A DNA stretch of 64,000 nt from Phycisphaerae bacterium (GTDB lineage: Bacteria > Planctomycetota > Phycisphaerae > UBA1845 > Fen-1342). Positions 34,722 through 43,523 of the stretch are shown in pieces; position 1 is the first letter of the stretch, and every line of letters starts with the position of its first letter. The notes below the pieces were generated by a model. It was not told the origin of the DNA. It saw only the letters and a program-made list of their open reading frames with translations, and made no database searches. Where the stretch lies: positions 62,001 to 126,000 of the forward strand of contig JAGNKU010000011.1 in the NCBI GenBank assembly GCA_017999985.1, in the 5' to 3' direction. Position numbers and translations under genes: made by a program.

Positions 34722-36200
34722 TTAATTCGACGCCGGCGATGCCTGAACGTCGCGTCCCGGCGTGAAAGCCGGCGGTTCCGGCTCGATAATGAGTTGCATC
34801 CCCGGCGCTAGCGGCCGCGTCTGAGATGCTGGGAGCACGATGCCGCCGGCCTCGCCACCGCCGGTCGCCAGCAGCAGTGCAACGCCCACGGTTCGGCCCG
34901 CCGCACGCACGGTCAGCGGCGTCCCCGGCGGCGGCGCGGCGCTCGTCAAGCGGGCCGTGAACAAGGAATCGCCCCTGACCTGCTGGACAGACCCGACGAC
35001 GACCGGCGGCGATGGCGGCCGCCCCACCCGCAACTCGTCGCCGACGCGGAGCTCGAACGCCGGCGTGACCTCGGACTCTGGCGGGCTGACCGCCGCGTAG
35101 CTGCGCTGCACCATCCGCACCACGGCCCGCCCGATTTCCGCTCCGTGGCGATACACCGCCAGGACATCGCCGGCCGCGAGTTGATCCGCTTCGCCGGCCG
35201 TGATGAGCGCGCCGGCGGGTGCCAGGTCGAAGACCCGCGCGACGAAGCGCCGCGCGTCGATATCCGCCTGTGTGCGAATCACGACGTCATCGCCCACGGA
35301 CAGCCGCGCCGGCGCGATCCCCAGCGTGGGTGCGCTCGACGGCATGGGCGGCGTCGCCGGTGTAGTCGCCCGCGAGCTCGCACCCGCAACAGCGCCCGAC
35401 TGCTCCGTGACCTCCACCGCCGTGGGCAGCAGACGGGCATACCAGAAGCGCTCGTCGCGCTGCTCCACCAGTCCATGACCGACGTACCGGCCGCCGCGAT
35501 AGAACTCCACGTGCGGCTCAGGCGGGCAAGCGGCGCCGACCGGTGCCGCGATCCACACCCGCGTCCCGCTGCCCCGCTCCTCCAAAAACGCCACCGCGGA
35601 GGTGGCTTGGCCGCTGCGGCGCTGCCCAGGGCCCGGCCACAAGGCCACCACGCGGTCCGGCGCCAGCGCCGTGTCGCGCGCCAACTGCGTCACGCCGCAA
35701 AAGCACACGTCCGCCGCAACGTGGCGCACGTCAAAACTCGCGGCCGGCTGGCCGCCCACGCGCAGCCACCAGTGATCGCCGACCCGTACGCCCTGGTTCG
35801 ACCCCGCACGCACCCACACGGACGCGCCGCCCGGTCCGACCGCGTCGATTTCCGCCTGCAACACGGCGGATGCGGGCCAGTGCTCGACCAGCGTGGCCAG
35901 CAGGTCGGGCGGAAGTATCCAGCCGCGCCAGCCGCGCAGGTCTCCCGGCAGCACCACCCCGGCTGGGACCGCGAAGGTCGGCCCATCCTGCGCAGCCTCG
36001 ATCGAGCTCGCCACGGCCCGGGGGTGGATGTGCTCGGCAAGCACCAGCTCCGCTCCGGCCGGGAGGGTTGCATCCGCGGGCGGCCTCACGCGCACCTGTC
36101 CGGGCTGTCCGCCGGGGGTCAGCGCGACCTCGTAAGGCCGGTCCCCACCCAACACCGACGCCCCGATGAGCGGCAGTAGCAGTGCTGGAGCAATTCTCAT
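34722..36200 (-). CDS. Secreted beta-rich protein, function unknown
   Basis: About 492 residues from the ATG at 36200, which begins a signal peptide (MRIAPALLLPLIGASVLGGD). The mature protein is made of repeated short beta segments: three times a phrase like VGDxxWLRVGG, VGDDVVIRTQ and VGDELRVGRP occurs, and AGDVLAVYRHG belongs to the same pattern. A Pro/Ser/Thr-rich linker lies near 275-300. This suggests several small beta-barrel domains of one type in series, facing the periplasm. It has no recognised catalytic motif. The next gene on the same strand is the lipoprotein at 33775. Confidence 0.65.
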   Translation of the reverse strand: MRIAPALLLPLIGASVLGGDRPYEVALTPGGQPGQVRVRPPADATLPAGAELVLAEHIHPRAVASSIEAAQDGPTFAVPAGVVLPGDLRGWRGWILPPDLLATLVEHWPASAVLQAEIDAVGPGGASVWVRAGSNQGVRVGDHWWLRVGGQPAASFDVRHVAADVCFCGVTQLARDTALAPDRVVALWPGPGQRRSGQATSAVAFLEERGSGTRVWIAAPVGAACPPEPHVEFYRGGRYVGHGLVEQRDERFWYARLLPTAVEVTEQSGAVAGASSRATTPATPPMPSSAPTLGIAPARLSVGDDVVIRTQADIDARRFVARVFDLAPAGALITAGEADQLAAGDVLAVYRHGAEIGRAVVRMVQRSYAAVSPPESEVTPAFELRVGDELRVGRPPSPPVVVGSVQQVRGDSLFTARLTSAAPPPGTPLTVRAAGRTVGVALLLATGGGEAGGIVLPASQTRPLAPGMQLIIEPEPPAFTPGRDVQASPASN

Positions 36201-36324
36201 GGAATTCGTTGCACGGGCCACCCGCGGGCCAATCTGATCGACCGTTGAACGGGCGGTATCTTATTGAAGCACAGAGTGGTCGTCGACCAGCCAGCGGCCA
36301 GCGCCGGCGCCGGCTACAAAACAC

Positions 36325-36357
36325 CCGAGGCGGCCGACTCATCGTCGGCCGCCTCGG
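36325..36357. repeat. Perfect 14-bp stem-loop
   Basis: CCGAGGCGGCCGAC (36325-36338) pairs fully with GTCGGCCGCCTCGG (36344-36357) around a 5-nt loop. On the minus strand the stem is followed by GTGTTTTG, so it may end transcription or form a leader structure 125 bp before the secreted-protein start at 36200. On the plus strand no T-run follows. Confidence 0.7.
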
Positions 36358-36583
36358 ATGCCAGAGGAGGAGGAGAAGCGTCACTTTTGGAATGTCTTCA
36401 CTCTTATTTACGCCTGAACCGGCGAAAGGTTCACGCCACACGCGCGAATTTCGCGGCGCGATAATGTCGAGCGTGCGGCGCGACGCTCAGCAGGCTGCGC
36501 AGAAGGCGCTTCCGGGAGCGGTCACAGACTGAGGTTCCCCAGGGGCGCGTCGCGGAGCCGCCGTCGCCGCGCACAAAAGGGGG

Positions 36584-36613
36584 TGGACATGGTCCGGTCG
36601 CCTGCGGTATAGT
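36584..36613 (+). promoter_or_regulatory. Candidate promoter of the PHP-domain gene
   Basis: TGGACA (36584-36589) and TATAGT (36608-36613) are separated by 18 bp. If used, the leader to the PHP start at 36889 would be about 270 nt, which is long. Confidence 0.4.
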
Positions 36614-36888
36614 GCAACCGTGCGAGGCGGGACGACCGGCGCAGGGCGCGCTGGATTGCCCACGATCGCAAGTGCGGGCTCAGTGAGAGTTTGTGCCCCG
36701 GAGTCCGGGTGGGTGCAACGTCAGCCGGTCTGGCACTGCGCGGGTTAGCGCGCACGGGCTGGCACGGGTGACAGACCGCCAGAAGAGCCACCGGCCGCAT
36801 CGGCATTGGGGCCGGGTCCGGACGATCGGGTCGTGAAGGCGCGGCAAAAGGGGCACCGGGGACTGGTTGCCCGCGGCTGGGAGGACGT

Positions 36889-37629
36889 ATGACTCTGGGA
36901 ATTTACAACCTGCATAACCACACGCCGTTTTCTGACGGAGCTTACACGGTCGACGAGCTCTGCCAGGCGCACCTGGACTGCAAGGCGCTGAAGGGGCACG
37001 ACGTGCTGGGCATCGGCATCGCCGATCATCTGTTCTGCACGCCGTCGTCGCGCGAGGTCCACAACGAGAAGGAATTCGACCGCCTGTTCGCCAAGGAGAC
37101 GCGCAACTACATCGCGATGGTCAGGGAGGCCCGGCAGCGCTGGGCCGGCCGGATGCAGATCTACTGCGGCGCCGAGATCAACTGGCCGCTGAACAAGGGG
37201 CTGGTCGACAGCGTCCGGGCCATGCTCACCGGCATCGACTACGTGCTGGTGGAGTACGTGGACTGGGCCGGGCTGACGCAGCTCGCCAACCAGGCGCGCC
37301 GCTGGCCATGCCCGGTGATCCTGGCGCACACCGACATCGCGGCGCAGTTCCCGAACACGTCGATGGACCAGGTCGTCCGCACCCTGGCGAACGCCCGTAT
37401 CATCTACGAGCTGAATTCCAAGCTGCTGCCCCTCGCCAACCACGAACGCTGGTTCCGGGTGCTGCCGAATCACCGCGTCCAGGTGGCAATCGGCACCGAC
37501 ACCCACGACGACCTGACGTGCCTGAACGACTTGCCCGAGATGTTCAAGTTCGTGCTGAAGTTCGGGCTGGGCGAGAAGATCTTCGTCCCCACGATCCGCA
37601 GCGAGGAGCCGGTCGCGGTCGGCCAGTAG
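36889..37629 (+). CDS. PHP-domain metal-dependent phosphoesterase
   Basis: A 246-residue PHP protein. Metal-binding motifs in order: NLHNHTPFSDGAY (residues 7-19), GIADHLF (about 43-49), the acidic GAEINW, ILAHTDIA and the late GTDTHDDL. They form the usual trinuclear site of histidinol-phosphatase and PolX-type PHP domains. The protein is cytoplasmic (no signal peptide). The substrate is unknown; it is shorter than HisJ enzymes, and no histidine genes are near. The ATG has GGGAGG upstream. It is convergent with the kinase-like gene that ends 25 bp downstream on the other strand. Confidence 0.85.
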   Translation: MTLGIYNLHNHTPFSDGAYTVDELCQAHLDCKALKGHDVLGIGIADHLFCTPSSREVHNEKEFDRLFAKETRNYIAMVREARQRWAGRMQIYCGAEINWPLNKGLVDSVRAMLTGIDYVLVEYVDWAGLTQLANQARRWPCPVILAHTDIAAQFPNTSMDQVVRTLANARIIYELNSKLLPLANHERWFRVLPNHRVQVAIGTDTHDDLTCLNDLPEMFKFVLKFGLGEKIFVPTIRSEEPVAVGQ

Positions 37630-37653
37630 CCCCGCGCCCGCCGCGCCAGCAGA

Positions 37654-39537
37654 TCACTCCCGGCCGTAATGCGCCCGCTTCCAGGCCCGTCGCGCCGCCT
37701 TGGCCTGCTGCTTGCGCGCACTGGCGGCGGCCAGCGCGGGCCACTCGGCCCGCCAAGCATCCGCCGCAGTGCCATAGCCCCCGTAGTACGTCTTCAGGAA
37801 ACGTACGCAGTCGGTCCGCGTCACGCCCGGCAGACCGCCCAGGCTGACGTACAGCCGCGCGAGCGCCCGTTGCCGGCGGGGGCGAACACGCCAAAGCGCA
37901 CGCCGGACGCCATCCAGATCGATCCACAAGAGCTTGGGCGCGTCGTGTGGCACGACCAGGATGTTGCTCGCCTTGCAGTCGCGGTGCTCGAAGCCGCGCT
38001 CGTGGAAGACCCGCACGTGCCACGCGAGCAGCTCGGCGAGCGTATTCTTGAGTTGCCGCCATTCCGCCGGCGTGCGGCGCCCGTACTCCGCGCGCAGGTG
38101 CGATTCCAGATCGACGGCACCCGGGAGCGCCTCGGTGATCAGCAGGCTGTCACGCACCAGTGGCCCCCACCGGCGTTCCAGCATGGCCAACGGCCGGGCC
38201 GTTGCGATATCGCGGTGCAAGAGCGCGTGGCCGATCGCCCAGCCGCGCCGCCCGCGCGACGGCGGCCAGAGCTGCGCGAACCAGCGCCACGCATTGCGGG
38301 CCCGCGGGCGCTTGATGATCACGGCCAGCGCCTCGCCCTCGTGCGGCAGCACGGCGCGGCACACCTGCGCGGAATGCGAGTTCTTGCACGCTGTGCTGTT
38401 GGCCGCGGAGAACCATCGCAGCGGCTGCTGCAGGCACTGACTCCACCAGCGCGGCGCGAACACCAGTTGCGACGCACGCGATTCGTCGCTCGCGTGCTTG
38501 CAGGCCGTCACGGCCACGCCACGCCAGCCGCCCGGCAGTCGCAGTCGCGTGAAGTAGCGCCCCGTCCGCGCGCTGCGCCGGTCACGCTGCGCGCCCAGCC
38601 GCCAGGCATGCCGGCGGGCCGCCGCATCCAACGCCGCCACCAGGCCGGCAAAACCCAGCCCCAGCGCGCGCCCGTGCTCGAACGCCGTTTCATATTCATT
38701 CCGCCAGCGCAGGTAGGCGCGCAGGAAGCGCAGCCGGTCCGCCACCGAGCTATTCCGCCGAAACCACTGGTTGAGCTGCGCGAGGTTGCGGACGACCGCG
38801 CCGTCGCTGAGCGGCACGTCCCGCCGCGCACTCTGCAGGTCCACGAAGACCGTGCGGTAGGTACGCGGCCCCACCGGCTGCACGAGGATGTTGGCCGCGT
38901 GCATGTCCAGGTGCTCGAACCCGGCCTGGTGCGCGCGGGCGATCATCTCGGCCAGCAGCTCGCAGAGCTGCGCCACGTCGCGCCGCCGCCGCCGGACGTC
39001 ATCGTCCGACTGGAGCTGGAGCCAGAAGTCGTTGAGTGGCTGTGCCGGCTCGATCCCGGCACTGACCAGCACGGCGCACGCCCGACCGTCGCGCGCCAGC
39101 CGCTCGGCGTATGCGACCGGGCGAACCGCCGCCAGGCCGGCCCGCCGCGCAAACACGCCGCCTTCCCACTCCGCGCGGCACGCCGGCTCGCGCAGCAGGC
39201 TCCGCACCCGCTGTTGCCACGAATCGTTGAAGTAGTATTTCACATAGTACGGCGTGGCCTGCAGGACCGCGCGCCAGACTTCGCGCCGCGCGTTCTGCTT
39301 GACCCGTTGCCAGCCCTGCGCCAGGGGCTGGGCCCACGCGCCCGCCGGCACAGCCGTGAGCAGTTCCTGCACCCCGGGACTGTACGTCCAGGCGATGCCG
39401 TGGAAGTCCCCCGTGCGGCTCTCGGCGCTGGCCGCGGGTGCAAAGGCCTCCGGGGCAGCGCTCCCGGACACAGCGCCGGCGTCAGCCGTGGCGACCGCCG
39501 GTGACCAGGTTGACGGAGTGAGATTGATCGTGCCCAT
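37654..39537 (-). CDS. Tandem lipopolysaccharide-kinase-like (Kdo/WaaP family) fusion protein
   Basis: A 627-residue protein with two complete kinase-like domains. Domain 1 (about 50-300) has the catalytic loop HLDMHAANILV (Asp211, Asn216) and metal-binding VDLQSAR (Asp233). Domain 2 (about 390-600) has HRDCKASNILV (Asp520, Asn525) and IDLDGVRRALW (Asp540). The loop H-x-D-x-x-x-x-N and IDLDG follow the WaaP/Kdo kinase pattern of the lipopolysaccharide kinase family. Such enzymes phosphorylate core sugars at the inner membrane's cytoplasmic face. A basic C-terminal tail (ARKQQAKAARRAWKRAHY) may bind membranes. Usual family members have one domain of 250-270 residues. The target is unknown. Confidence 0.8.
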   Translation of the reverse strand: MGTINLTPSTWSPAVATADAGAVSGSAAPEAFAPAASAESRTGDFHGIAWTYSPGVQELLTAVPAGAWAQPLAQGWQRVKQNARREVWRAVLQATPYYVKYYFNDSWQQRVRSLLREPACRAEWEGGVFARRAGLAAVRPVAYAERLARDGRACAVLVSAGIEPAQPLNDFWLQLQSDDDVRRRRRDVAQLCELLAEMIARAHQAGFEHLDMHAANILVQPVGPRTYRTVFVDLQSARRDVPLSDGAVVRNLAQLNQWFRRNSSVADRLRFLRAYLRWRNEYETAFEHGRALGLGFAGLVAALDAAARRHAWRLGAQRDRRSARTGRYFTRLRLPGGWRGVAVTACKHASDESRASQLVFAPRWWSQCLQQPLRWFSAANSTACKNSHSAQVCRAVLPHEGEALAVIIKRPRARNAWRWFAQLWPPSRGRRGWAIGHALLHRDIATARPLAMLERRWGPLVRDSLLITEALPGAVDLESHLRAEYGRRTPAEWRQLKNTLAELLAWHVRVFHERGFEHRDCKASNILVVPHDAPKLLWIDLDGVRRALWRVRPRRQRALARLYVSLGGLPGVTRTDCVRFLKTYYGGYGTAADAWRAEWPALAAASARKQQAKAARRAWKRAHYGRE

Positions 39538-39699
39538 GCCTGCGACAGCACCGCCGGCCCCCGCCGTGCGTCTCCATTACGCCACCCAGTGCCAGGATTC
39601 TACGAGACCTCCAAATGTCTTCTCAAGTGAAGAGCATACGCGGCAGCGCCCGGGCTGAAAACCCCCTGCCCCGCCGTCCGCCCGGCCATCCGGGCTCCA

Positions 39700-41412
39700 C
39701 TAGCGCCGGCGCCGGTATTCCTTGCCCGGCACGAGTTCGTACTCCAGCTCCGCGTGCGCGTCGTCGTACGCCTCGATCAGCCCCAGCGGCCAGTAGTCCT
39801 CCTGCACGAGCACCCGGCGAAACGCACCATCCGGAGGCAACGACCGCAGCAGCACGCTGCACGTGCCCGGCCCGAGCGTCACCGAGGTCTCCACGAGCGC
39901 AACCGGGACCTGGTTCCGCGCCACCCAGCCGTTGATGATCGACTCCACCGGCGGCGGCACGAACGCGTCGCCGGGCGTGAACGACCAGCGGTGCCGCGCC
40001 CCGTCACTGGTCAGAATCTGGCGCGTCACCGCCCCGGTCGGCTGCCCCCGTTGCTCGACCACCTGCACCGGCTCCTGCGCGATGAAAAAGTCGCCTTGCC
40101 AGCGATAGGCCCCCGCCCGGCCGTCGACGGTCCACGTCACGCGCTCCTCGCGCAACTGACCCATGCGGCGCCACAGGCCGCCTTCGTAGCCGCGCTCCGG
40201 GCGGCCCTGCGCCGCCGCGCGCTGCACGATAACGACCTCGTTGGAATTCAGTCTTTGATACACCGCCTCGCGGGCCTCGCGTCCCCACCGCGCCGTCGGG
40301 CCCGCCTGGCGCAGGTCTGCCGCCAACTGCGCCCCCGCCGCGCGGGCCACCTCCAGCTCCACCGGCCCATCGTCGACGATCTGCAGCGCCGCCGCCATCC
40401 GCCCCGCCACCCGGTCGGCCTCGGCCGCATTGGCGGCGTCGGTGAACACCAGCAACACGACCACCCGTGCCGGCGAGATTCGTACAACCCGCGCGGACGG
40501 CACCAGGATGTCGCTCTCGCCGAGGTCCGGGTGCCGCAGCGCCACAACCTGGCCGCCGGCGGCATGGGCTTCCTCGTGCAGCAGGCTCGCCGCGTCCCAG
40601 CGCAACCAGAACCGCGCCGCAAGGTCGCCCAGGAGATCCCCCGGCGTGCGGTCCGGCACCAGCCACGTGCGCAAAACCGCGATCGACCAGGCCGGCCCCT
40701 GCTCCGCCGCGGCGGAGATGAACACTCCGCGCACCTCGGGAAAGTCCGTGCCCACCACCTGCCAGCCGCGCTCGAGCGGCAGCTTCAGACCGGCGTCGGC
40801 CAGAAACTCCTCCGCCGGCCGGTTGAGCGTCGGATCGTCGATGCGCAGCGTCTGGCAGACATCGTCGAGCATCTCGACGTCGGCCGGCCGCAGGTCGACC
40901 AGCGGCTCGTATTGCACCTTGATCACGTGGCCGCGTGGCAGGCAGGTGAAGCGTGTGATCATCTCGCCGCGCAGCCGCGTGCGGCCCATGAGCATCGGCA
41001 CGATCTGGTGCACCTGCACCGCGGGGTACGGACCCAGTCGCACGCGCTCCGCCTGGGCCACGGTGCCCCGGCTGCCCAGCACGTCGGCCGCCAGCAGTTG
41101 CACCACGGTCTGGAAGGTCGGGAGGCGCGTGTACTCGAACTGAATGCGGCGCTCGAACGCGCGCTGGTCACGCCGGCCGCGCCGGGCGCTGGGCAGGATG
41201 AACGCCCGCGGGTCGCGCGGATCACGCACCCAGCCGCGGGGCGGCTGGACGCGCAGCGGCGTATCACCGACGGCCTGCTCGGGCCCCAGCGCGTGCCGCG
41301 TGTGCACCTGCCACCACGCCAGACCGAGTGCACCCGCCAGCAGGCCGGCCGTGACGATCGGCAGGAGCCGTGGCCGACCCGCCTTCGCGCCGCTGTAAAC
41401 CTCGAACTGCAT
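39700..41412 (-). CDS. Membrane-anchored protein of unknown function
   Basis: A 570-residue protein with one hydrophobic helix near 16-36 (RLLPIVTAGLLAGALGLAWW) after a short basic N-terminus; the rest should face the periplasm. It is mixed alpha/beta with regular strand patterns (VFISAAAEQGPAWSIAVL, ARVVVLLVFTDAANAAEA) and a well-ordered C-terminus (SVTLGPGTCSVLLRSLPPDGAF, then VLVQEDYWPLGLIEAYDDAHAELEYELVPGKEYRRRR). I find no catalytic signature. The ATG at 41412 fits. It lies 162 bp after, and on the same strand as, the kinase-like gene. I do not recognise the family. Confidence 0.6.
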   Translation of the reverse strand: MQFEVYSGAKAGRPRLLPIVTAGLLAGALGLAWWQVHTRHALGPEQAVGDTPLRVQPPRGWVRDPRDPRAFILPSARRGRRDQRAFERRIQFEYTRLPTFQTVVQLLAADVLGSRGTVAQAERVRLGPYPAVQVHQIVPMLMGRTRLRGEMITRFTCLPRGHVIKVQYEPLVDLRPADVEMLDDVCQTLRIDDPTLNRPAEEFLADAGLKLPLERGWQVVGTDFPEVRGVFISAAAEQGPAWSIAVLRTWLVPDRTPGDLLGDLAARFWLRWDAASLLHEEAHAAGGQVVALRHPDLGESDILVPSARVVRISPARVVVLLVFTDAANAAEADRVAGRMAAALQIVDDGPVELEVARAAGAQLAADLRQAGPTARWGREAREAVYQRLNSNEVVIVQRAAAQGRPERGYEGGLWRRMGQLREERVTWTVDGRAGAYRWQGDFFIAQEPVQVVEQRGQPTGAVTRQILTSDGARHRWSFTPGDAFVPPPVESIINGWVARNQVPVALVETSVTLGPGTCSVLLRSLPPDGAFRRVLVQEDYWPLGLIEAYDDAHAELEYELVPGKEYRRRR

Positions 41413-41785
41413 CGGCGGGCATCATACGCGGGCGGCGACGGGGAGCAAACGGCGCGGCAGCAAGGCTGAAGGCAGAAGTGTGAGGTCAGAAGTGAGCGGG
41501 GCGAGGCCGCAAGAGAGGGCGCGGCTCCTGCCGAGCGACGGCGTGAAGCGCGAAGTCACAACTATGAAGCCAGAATTCGGAAGTCGGCGGTCCGGCGCAA
41601 GCGACGTTCGCGCCATGTTGGCACCGGCTGAAGCGCCGCAGCGCGCAGAACCCGAAGCGGCAGCGCCAGGCCAGCGCAGCGCGTGGAACCCCTGGAGCGC
41701 CTTGTGGATCGTGATCAGCGGAGCACGAAGCGACAAGGTGGAGCCGGACAAATAATGGCAACTGATGTCAACATGCGCCCACGGG
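41413..41785. other. Intergenic region with lower GC
   Basis: About 370 bp upstream of the gene at 39700 and downstream of the immunity gene. Near-repeats of GGCAGAAGTG/GTCAGAAGTG lie at 41470-41500. A 64-codon plus-strand frame at 41564-41755 has no good ribosome-binding site and was not called. Confidence 0.4.
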
Positions 41786-42211
41786 CTATCGCTGTCCTCG
41801 AATCGGATAGCGCGCAAGTAGCCGCTCAAGTTCGGAGCAAAGCGCGGGCAAATACGACTGGTCGATCTCAAATCGAAAGCGGTGCTTCTGCATCATGTGG
41901 TTAGGGGTAAGATCAACTACAAGTTCGCCGTTCCCCTGCGTAAGTGACAATGACACGCTGAGGTTGGGTTCTGTGCACTCAAGTGTGGCGATTCCGTTGA
42001 GTGACGAGTGGGCCGCGCGCAGTTCGTGCAACCATTGCTCCAACTCCCCCAGATGGAGAATCGGACCTGTGGTCTCGACGACCGCCCCGTGGGCTTCACA
42101 CAGTGCGCGAACCAAGAGCCAGTTACCGTCCCAGTAGTCGTCCGACGAGTCAAACTCGCGGCTAAGTACCCACACGCTCAACCCGATGATCTTGAAATCC
42201 GGTGCGCTCAT
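41786..42211 (-). CDS. Orphan WapI-family immunity protein
   Basis: A 141-residue soluble protein. The hallmark DYWDGNWLLVRA (residues 24-35) and the following VVETTGPILHLGELEQWLHEL are typical of the WapI family, whose founding member neutralises the WapA contact-dependent toxin of Bacillus. The C-terminus KHRFRFEIDQSYLPALCSELERLL completes the domain. The ATG at 42211 starts MSAPDFKIIGLSVWV. GC content is clearly lower than in neighbouring genes, and no WapA-like or Rhs toxin is adjacent, so it looks like an acquired orphan immunity gene or a fragment of a lost toxin module. Its stop lies after the efflux operon on the same strand. Confidence 0.75.
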   Translation of the reverse strand: MSAPDFKIIGLSVWVLSREFDSSDDYWDGNWLLVRALCEAHGAVVETTGPILHLGELEQWLHELRAAHSSLNGIATLECTEPNLSVSLSLTQGNGELVVDLTPNHMMQKHRFRFEIDQSYLPALCSELERLLARYPIRGQR

Positions 42212-42269
42212 GTCGGATGCCCAAGGCGCGAGCGTGGGTTCCCCGGAACCGCCTTGCGCCAACGAGACT

Positions 42270-43523
42270 TTACCGCCCCGGCGCCTGTTCCACCACGAGT
42301 GTCTCCACCGGGCGTTCGACCGGCGTCACTTCCAAACCCAACTGCTCGCGGACCGCGGCGAGCAGGCCGTCCGGCTTGCTCTCGTCCCAACGCAGGCTGA
42401 CATCGTACCGGCCGTTCAGTTGTGTTTCGTTGAAGACTGGGCGCTGCAGAAGCTCCGCGAGCGAAGCCGCCAAGTTGCCTGGTGAGACGTTCACAAACTC
42501 CATGCTGCCCGCCCCCGATTGTGTGGCCTGGCCGCCGTCCGGGGCCGCCGCCGGCGTCAGCTTAGCAGTCGCACCCTTCGGCACTGTCAAAGCGTACGCC
42601 GCTACCGTTCGCGGCTCGCGTCGGGTGCGCAGACCAAAGGTCGCCTCGAGCGCTTGCTGCAACATCGGCCGGAGTGCGGCGTCTTGCGCGCGCGGCACGC
42701 GCACCTCGACGTCGTAGTACTCTTCCGGCACCGCGAACGCGATGTCGATCTGGTGACGCGGCCAGCCGTAGGCCGTCGAAAGCACCTGCGGCAGGTCGGC
42801 GCCTTTCATCGTCAACATCCCGGCACTGCTGCTCGTCATCCCCTCGGCCGCGCCACGGCGAATCGTGATTTCAAACAGCGGATGTGCCCCGCTTTCCTCC
42901 TCCGCACCCCTGGCGGACACCGTGTCCGACTCGTTCCCCGACTCGGGGACGCTCGGCAGCGGCTTGCCCGCGATCAGGTCATCCAGCAACCCCGCCGTCA
43001 GGCCCATTGGGTGCGTGAACCCGGCCAGCTTACCCTGCGCATCCACCAGCACCGTCAGCGGAATCCCCTCGATGCCGTACGCCGCGTGCATCGACTTGTC
43101 CGTATCCAGCCCGACCCACGCGCGGATCGCCTTGCGCTCCAAAAACGGCGCCACCTTGCTCTCCGGCTCGGCGGTGACCGCAATGAATTGCACCGGCTTG
43201 CCGGCGTATTTCTCCGCCAACTCGTTCAGGTGTGGAATTGCCGCCACACACGGCCCGCACCACGTCGCCCAAAACTCCAGCACGACCGCTTTGCCGCGCA
43301 GGGCCTCCCAGCTCGCCGTGGCGCCCTGCGGCGCCTGAAGCAGTGTCTCCAACCCCAGCGGCGGCGCCGGTGACCCGATCTGGAGGCCGCCGGCCGAAGC
43401 CCGCACGCGCGCCGCGCCCGCGGGCGACTTTTCCTTCTCCGGCGTGCGCTCACAGCCGCAGACGAACAGGAACAGCGACGCCGCCAGAAACCGGCACATG
43501 CGACGTGACTTACACACTCTCAT
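42270..43523 (-). CDS. TlpA-like thioredoxin lipoprotein with a C-terminal DUF3738-like domain
   Basis: A 417-residue protein. The signal ends at a Cys-rich LFLFVCGC (Cys22/Cys24), so it is likely a lipoprotein. The thioredoxin fold runs from about 48 to 190 with WCGPC at residues 88-92, typical of TlpA/ResA reductants. From about 215 to 410 (FEITIRRG, MKGADLPQVL, ATFGLRTRREPRTV, VNVSPGNLAASLAELL) it resembles DUF3738, a domain frequent in acidobacteria and planctomycetes, here permuted or partly repeated. The stop is 58 bp before the WapI gene. Its ATG overlaps the TolC-like stop (ATGA), so it belongs to the efflux operon. A role in keeping cysteines of metal-binding partners reduced is an inference. 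Confidence 0.85.
   Translation of the reverse strand: MRVCKSRRMCRFLAASLFLFVCGCERTPEKEKSPAGAARVRASAGGLQIGSPAPPLGLETLLQAPQGATASWEALRGKAVVLEFWATWCGPCVAAIPHLNELAEKYAGKPVQFIAVTAEPESKVAPFLERKAIRAWVGLDTDKSMHAAYGIEGIPLTVLVDAQGKLAGFTHPMGLTAGLLDDLIAGKPLPSVPESGNESDTVSARGAEEESGAHPLFEITIRRGAAEGMTSSSAGMLTMKGADLPQVLSTAYGWPRHQIDIAFAVPEEYYDVEVRVPRAQDAALRPMLQQALEATFGLRTRREPRTVAAYALTVPKGATAKLTPAAAPDGGQATQSGAGSMEFVNVSPGNLAASLAELLQRPVFNETQLNGRYDVSLRWDESKPDGLLAAVREQLGLEVTPVERPVETLVVEQAPGR

Larger units (their letters stand above)
36201..36888. other. Long intergenic region with a strong hairpin and a candidate promoter
   Basis: About 690 bp between divergent genes. It holds a dyad TGGTCG/CGACCA (36277-36289), a 14-bp perfect hairpin (36325-36357), a purine run (AGAGGAGGAGGAGAAG) just after it, and a plus-strand promoter candidate at 36584-36613. 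Frames here lack a recognisable product. The stretch 36360-36480 is lower in GC than its surroundings. Confidence 0.5.

Noticed and set aside
36358..36417. A 19-codon frame after the 14-bp hairpin (MPEEEEKRH...)
   Set aside because: Too short to support, and the purine run that looks like a Shine-Dalgarno lies inside the frame rather than before it.
41564..41755. Possible small protein gene upstream of the immunity gene
   Set aside because: No good ribosome-binding site, no family, and composition like the surrounding intergenic sequence.
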